Part shown: positions 21,496 through 23,256 of the stretch, piece after piece
Numbering within the stretch: position 1 is the first letter of the stretch
How the letters are laid out: each line of letters begins with the position of its first letter
Made by a program: the position numbers and the translations under genes
Source of the DNA: STD1-80 sp043802745
GTDB taxonomy: Bacteria > Patescibacteriota > Minisyncoccia > Minisyncoccales > CG1-02-41-26
Direction: 5' to 3'
Length of the DNA: 23,256 nt
NCBI GenBank assembly: GCA_043802745.1
Contig: JAZDKU010000001.1
Coordinates: 1 to 23,256, forward strand
The notes under the pieces: generated by a model
Seen by the model: the letters and a program-made list of their open reading frames with translations, nothing else
What the model was told of the DNA's origin: nothing
The model's database searches: none

Positions 21496-21799
21496 TATAA
21501 ATTTTACGTGACTTTAAAATATCTTTTTCCTGCGTTCCCTTACTTCCGCCAAGTAAAAGAAAAATAATTTCCTCGCTATTTTCTTTGCCTTTTGCGCAAT
21601 AAACGCGATAGCCTGGACCAAAATCTAATCTCAACTCGTACAAATTTTTCCCCAATGGCTTAAAATCGCCAAAGTTATTCTCTTCAAGTCGCCTTATCCT
21701 TTGCCTAATTCTGGTTTGAGCATTCTTATCTTTTATTTTTTCAAGCCAATGAATAAAAGGCTCTTTGCCACTTTTTGTCTGAAAAATCTTTATTAACAT
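21488..21799 (-). CDS. Toxin, RelE/HigB superfamily (addiction module killer, COG3657-like)
   Basis: A 103-residue basic protein, the usual length for this phage Gp49/HigB-related group. Signatures are EPFIHWLEKIKDKNAQTRI, RIRRLEENNFGDFKPL, the core ELRLDFGPGYRVYCA, and IIFLLLGGSKGTQEKDI. Relatives are ribosome-dependent mRNA nucleases; the Arg and Tyr residues of the RLDFGPGYRVY segment are the expected active-site region. The gene is intact. Its ATG lies one base after a consensus -10 box, so either another promoter makes the toxin mRNA or a later start is used. Confidence 0.88.
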   Translation of the reverse strand: MLIKIFQTKSGKEPFIHWLEKIKDKNAQTRIRQRIRRLEENNFGDFKPLGKNLYELRLDFGPGYRVYCAKGKENSEEIIFLLLGGSKGTQEKDILKSRKIYND

Positions 21800-21800
21800 A

Positions 21801-21829
21801 ATTGTATGTTATAAACGACAAAATGTCAA
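21801..21829 (-). promoter_or_regulatory. Toxin-antitoxin promoter with a palindromic operator candidate
   Basis: TTGACA (21829-21824), a 17-nt spacer and TACAAT (21806-21801) make a near-perfect sigma70-like promoter. GACA-AAA-TGTC (21817-21827) overlaps the -35 box and is a candidate site for the antitoxin. The -10 box ends one base before the toxin ATG (21799). Confidence 0.7.
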
Positions 21830-21838
21830 GCTCTACAA

Positions 21839-22109
21839 TTAAACCTCCAAGTGCATTATTATTTCTGTGATGAGTTTGCCTTTGTATTGAATACGGTTTG
21901 GCACTTTGGCCACTGGTTTTTCGGGCGATAAAAGAATAAATATTATATTTCGCCCGACCCTGTGAATTTTTACGCCAAAAGCATTTGGCTAAAATTCCCG
22001 TTGAAAGCATAGTATGCTTTCAACCCCATTTTTTTATATAAAGCAATGGCTGGTTTATATCGCTTGGCTTTAATTTCCTAATATTTATTTCTTTGTCTTG
22101 TATTTTCAT
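21839..22109 (-). pseudogene. Remnant of a small gene, probably GNAT-related, with two frame changes
   Basis: Three short open stretches lie end to end in different frames on the minus strand. From ATG at 22109: MKIQDKEINIRKLKPSDIN, like a GNAT N-terminus, soon reaching TGA. Then, ending in TAA at 21972-21970: RYKPAIALYKKMG, like a GNAT C-terminal helix. Then, ending in TAA at 21841-21839: SPEKPVAKVPNRIQ and GKLITEIIMHLEV. No single intact frame joins them. The third tail is repeated beside the antitoxin stop. I read this as a decayed gene or fused remnants. Confidence 0.45.
21846..21885. repeat. Right copy of the direct repeat flanking the toxin-antitoxin pair
   Basis: Matches 21144-21184 (31 of 34 identical in the core). 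Of the three core differences, two are synonymous and one is Lys/Arg when read as GKLITEIIMHL on the minus strand. The repeat is thus likely a duplicated gene end rather than a target-site duplication. Confidence 0.8.
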
Positions 22110-22125
22110 TAAATTATTATACAAT
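22098..22125 (+). promoter_or_regulatory. Predicted greA promoter
   Basis: TTGTAT (22098-22103), a 16-nt spacer and TACAAT (22120-22125) precede the greA ATG by 12 nt, leaving a leader of about 6 nt with no ribosome-binding site. It overlaps the start of the decayed minus-strand gene. Confidence 0.55.
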
Positions 22126-22137
22126 AAATAATTAAAT

Positions 22138-22605
22138 ATGGAACAAGAAAATTATCTTACAAAACAGGGTCTAGATAAATTAAAAGATGAGCTTGATTAT
22201 CTTAAAAAAACTCGGCAAAAAGAAGTGGCTGAAGACATTAACAAAGCTGCTTCTTACGGTGATTTATCCGAGAATGCAGCCTACCACCACGCTAAAGAAG
22301 CTTTATCTTTTATGCGGGGAAGAATTGCCGAATTAGAGGATACTATTAAAAAATCTAAAGTACTTGACGAGACTGTTAAAAGTAGGGCAGGCGAAGTGGT
22401 TATTGGTTCTCTAGTTTGCGTGGAATGCAACGGCAAGAAAGAAAATATATCAGTGGTGAGCTTAGATGAGGCTGACCCCATGCATAGCAAAATTTCCTAT
22501 CAATCCCCTCTTGGTAAAACATTATGCGGAAAATCAGCTGGAGATGAGGTGGAAATAGAAACCCCAAGAGGAAAAGTTAAGTATAAAATTATATCTGTTG
22601 AATAG
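22138..22605 (+). CDS. greA: Transcription elongation factor GreA
   Basis: GreA rescues backtracked RNA polymerase by stimulating cleavage of the transcript 3' end. The N-terminal coiled coil carries the family signature YLTKQGLDKLKDEL and the acidic tip ASYGDLSENAAYHHAKE, with the conserved Asp and Glu that position magnesium in the polymerase channel. The C-terminal FKBP-like domain has VVIGSLVCVE, SPLGKTLCGKSAGDEVEIETPRG and KYKIISVE. At 155 residues the length is normal. It is the only complete plus-strand gene and is a single-gene unit with its own promoter and terminator. The canonical NAEYHAAKE reads NAAYHHAKE here. Confidence 0.95.
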   Translation: MEQENYLTKQGLDKLKDELDYLKKTRQKEVAEDINKAASYGDLSENAAYHHAKEALSFMRGRIAELEDTIKKSKVLDETVKSRAGEVVIGSLVCVECNGKKENISVVSLDEADPMHSKISYQSPLGKTLCGKSAGDEVEIETPRGKVKYKIISVE

Positions 22606-22620
22606 CAGATTTTTTTGTTT

Positions 22621-22665
22621 AAAAAAAGAGAAACCGTTAGCCAGGATTTACCCAGCCAACGGTTT
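22621..22665. terminator. Bidirectional terminator shared by greA and the 3D-domain gene
   Basis: AAACCGTT (22631-22638) pairs with AACGGTTT (22658-22665), and inner GC pairs extend the stem. Plus-strand transcripts from greA reach only a short T-run; minus-strand transcripts meet TTTTTTT (22627-22621). The hairpin contains the last codons and TAA of the 3D-domain gene (22650-22648). Confidence 0.75.
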
Positions 22666-23079
22666 TTGAATTATTGCCCTAAGTTTTTTCTTGCCAAATT
22701 CATTGGCAATGTCAACTGAAGGCAACCAGATGTCTACTTTCCAACCCTTAATTTTTTTACCAGTATCAACTGCCAAAAATTTTTGGCCTGGAAATAAATC
22801 TGGAAAATAAACAATTGATCCAAGCTCTATATATTCTGGATCAACTGCGATGGTCCCCCGCTCTGGCTTTGTTTCTGTAAAAGTTAAATTACCTTCTACC
22901 GAAGTATATGCCGTGGCTAAAACCTGTTTTTCTACTAAACGAAAAAATGGCCTTGGTAGGTCTACTTTTTTCATTGAGGTTACTGATATTGTTTCTATAC
23001 CAGTTTGAGGACTTGCCTCTGGTTCAGAAATAATACCCGTAAGCGCAACCATCAATAAAAAAGCAAAAATTTTCCGCAT
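22648..23079 (-). CDS. Secreted 3D-domain protein (lytic-transglycosylase-like fold)
   Basis: A 143-residue protein with signal peptide (MRKIFAFLLMVALTGIIS) and a C-terminal 3D domain named for three conserved Asp residues. They are D80 (RGTIAVDPEYIELGS), D105 (FLAVDTGKKIKG) and D116 (WKVDIWLP), in the canonical spacing. VLATAYTS at 53-60 is the usual first strand. Relatives such as YabE, YuiC and the MltA core bind or cleave peptidoglycan, so a wall-remodelling role outside the membrane is likely. Here the domain stands almost alone, without G5 or LysM partners. A strong ribosome-binding site (AAGGAG) precedes the ATG, and the stop lies in a bidirectional terminator. Confidence 0.85.
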   Translation of the reverse strand: MRKIFAFLLMVALTGIISEPEASPQTGIETISVTSMKKVDLPRPFFRLVEKQVLATAYTSVEGNLTFTETKPERGTIAVDPEYIELGSIVYFPDLFPGQKFLAVDTGKKIKGWKVDIWLPSVDIANEFGKKKLRAIIQKPLAG

Positions 23080-23137
23080 TTCTCTTCTCCTTATTAAATT
23101 TTTAATATTCTATCCTATTCGAAAATTCTCTTTTGAA

Positions 23138-23164
23138 ATGCAACTTTGTAAAATGAAGTTGTAT
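23138..23164. repeat. Inverted repeat at the left side of the IS30-type element
   Basis: ATGCAACTT (23138-23146) and AAGTTGTAT (23156-23164) are complementary except for one G-T pair and run into the transposase ATG. It is probably part of the left terminal region of the insertion sequence. The exact left end cannot be fixed because the right end is outside the window. Confidence 0.4.
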
Positions 23165-23256
23165 GAAAAAAAGAATCAAGCGACGGCCACCCTTTCGTCA
23201 TCTCAATCAGTTTGACCGCGATCGGATTGAGGCACTATTGGAAGCAGGTCATTCAC
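23163..23256 (+). CDS. IS30-family transposase, N-terminal fragment
   Basis: ATG at 23163 opens a frame to the window edge (31 codons). After a basic start (KKRIKRRPP) comes HLNQFDRDRIEALLEAGHS, the first helix-turn-helix of IS30-family transposases, which bind the terminal inverted repeats. The DDE catalytic core lies outside the window. Base composition is unlike the neighbours: 41 of 81 bases are G or C in the 27 codons from 23175, in a region otherwise strongly AT-rich. This fits recent transfer. Confidence 0.7.
   Translation, partial: MKKRIKRRPPFRHLNQFDRDRIEALLEAGHS

Noticed and set aside
21741..22010. 89-codon minus-strand open frame
   Set aside because: It overlaps the toxin gene and promoter, its composition is unlike a protein, and the segment is better explained as a gene remnant in other frames.

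Overview
The window looks like a chromosome segment of an ultra-small bacterium of the Candidate Phyla Radiation (Patescibacteria, most likely Parcubacteria-like). This rests on AT-rich DNA, very tight gene spacing, an archaeal-type aspartyl-tRNA synthetase, secreted lamin-tail and DUF1566 proteins, and palindromic repeats lying inside protein-coding genes. TGA is used as an ordinary stop (aspS, double-GNAT gene), so the genetic code looks standard. The lineage is an inference; there is no rRNA in the window. Nearly all genes are on the minus strand; only greA and an IS30-type transposase are on the plus strand.

Read in the direction of transcription (right to left), the central block is one long cell-wall and translation region. 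It runs tyrS, a stand-alone receiver protein, aspS, a D,D-carboxypeptidase and mraY, all overlapping or almost touching. Next comes a separate unit with its own predicted promoter (13541-13569) and terminator (8764-8795), holding a small membrane-anchored protein and a 1350-residue secreted protein. Then comes a three-gene restriction-modification cassette: methyltransferase, NucS/DUF91-like nuclease, D12-class adenine methyltransferase. It is followed one base later by murD, ftsW, murG, gltX and a small secreted protein. The division and cell-wall cluster is therefore split between mraY and murD, and the downstream wall genes appear to depend at least partly on the restriction-modification promoter.

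The right part (18.6-23.3 kb) is accessory-like. It holds an ArgE-like M20 deacetylase, a double-GNAT protein behind a roughly 190-nt structured leader with a terminator-like hairpin, a HigBA-type toxin-antitoxin pair flanked by 40-bp direct repeats, a decayed gene, greA, a 3D-domain secreted protein and the start of an IS30-family transposase. The extreme left edge carries the first 19 codons of a probable tyrosine recombinase.

The most notable signals are as follows. A perfect 23-bp inverted repeat is inserted exactly in frame (69 nt, 23 codons) in murD. Three further palindromic or repeat insertions lie in murD, aspS and a membrane-protein gene. The restriction-modification system is wired into the wall-gene cluster. 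The leader of the double-GNAT gene looks like an attenuator. Several promoters sit so close to start codons that transcripts would be leaderless or nearly so. No tRNA, rRNA or CRISPR array was seen.
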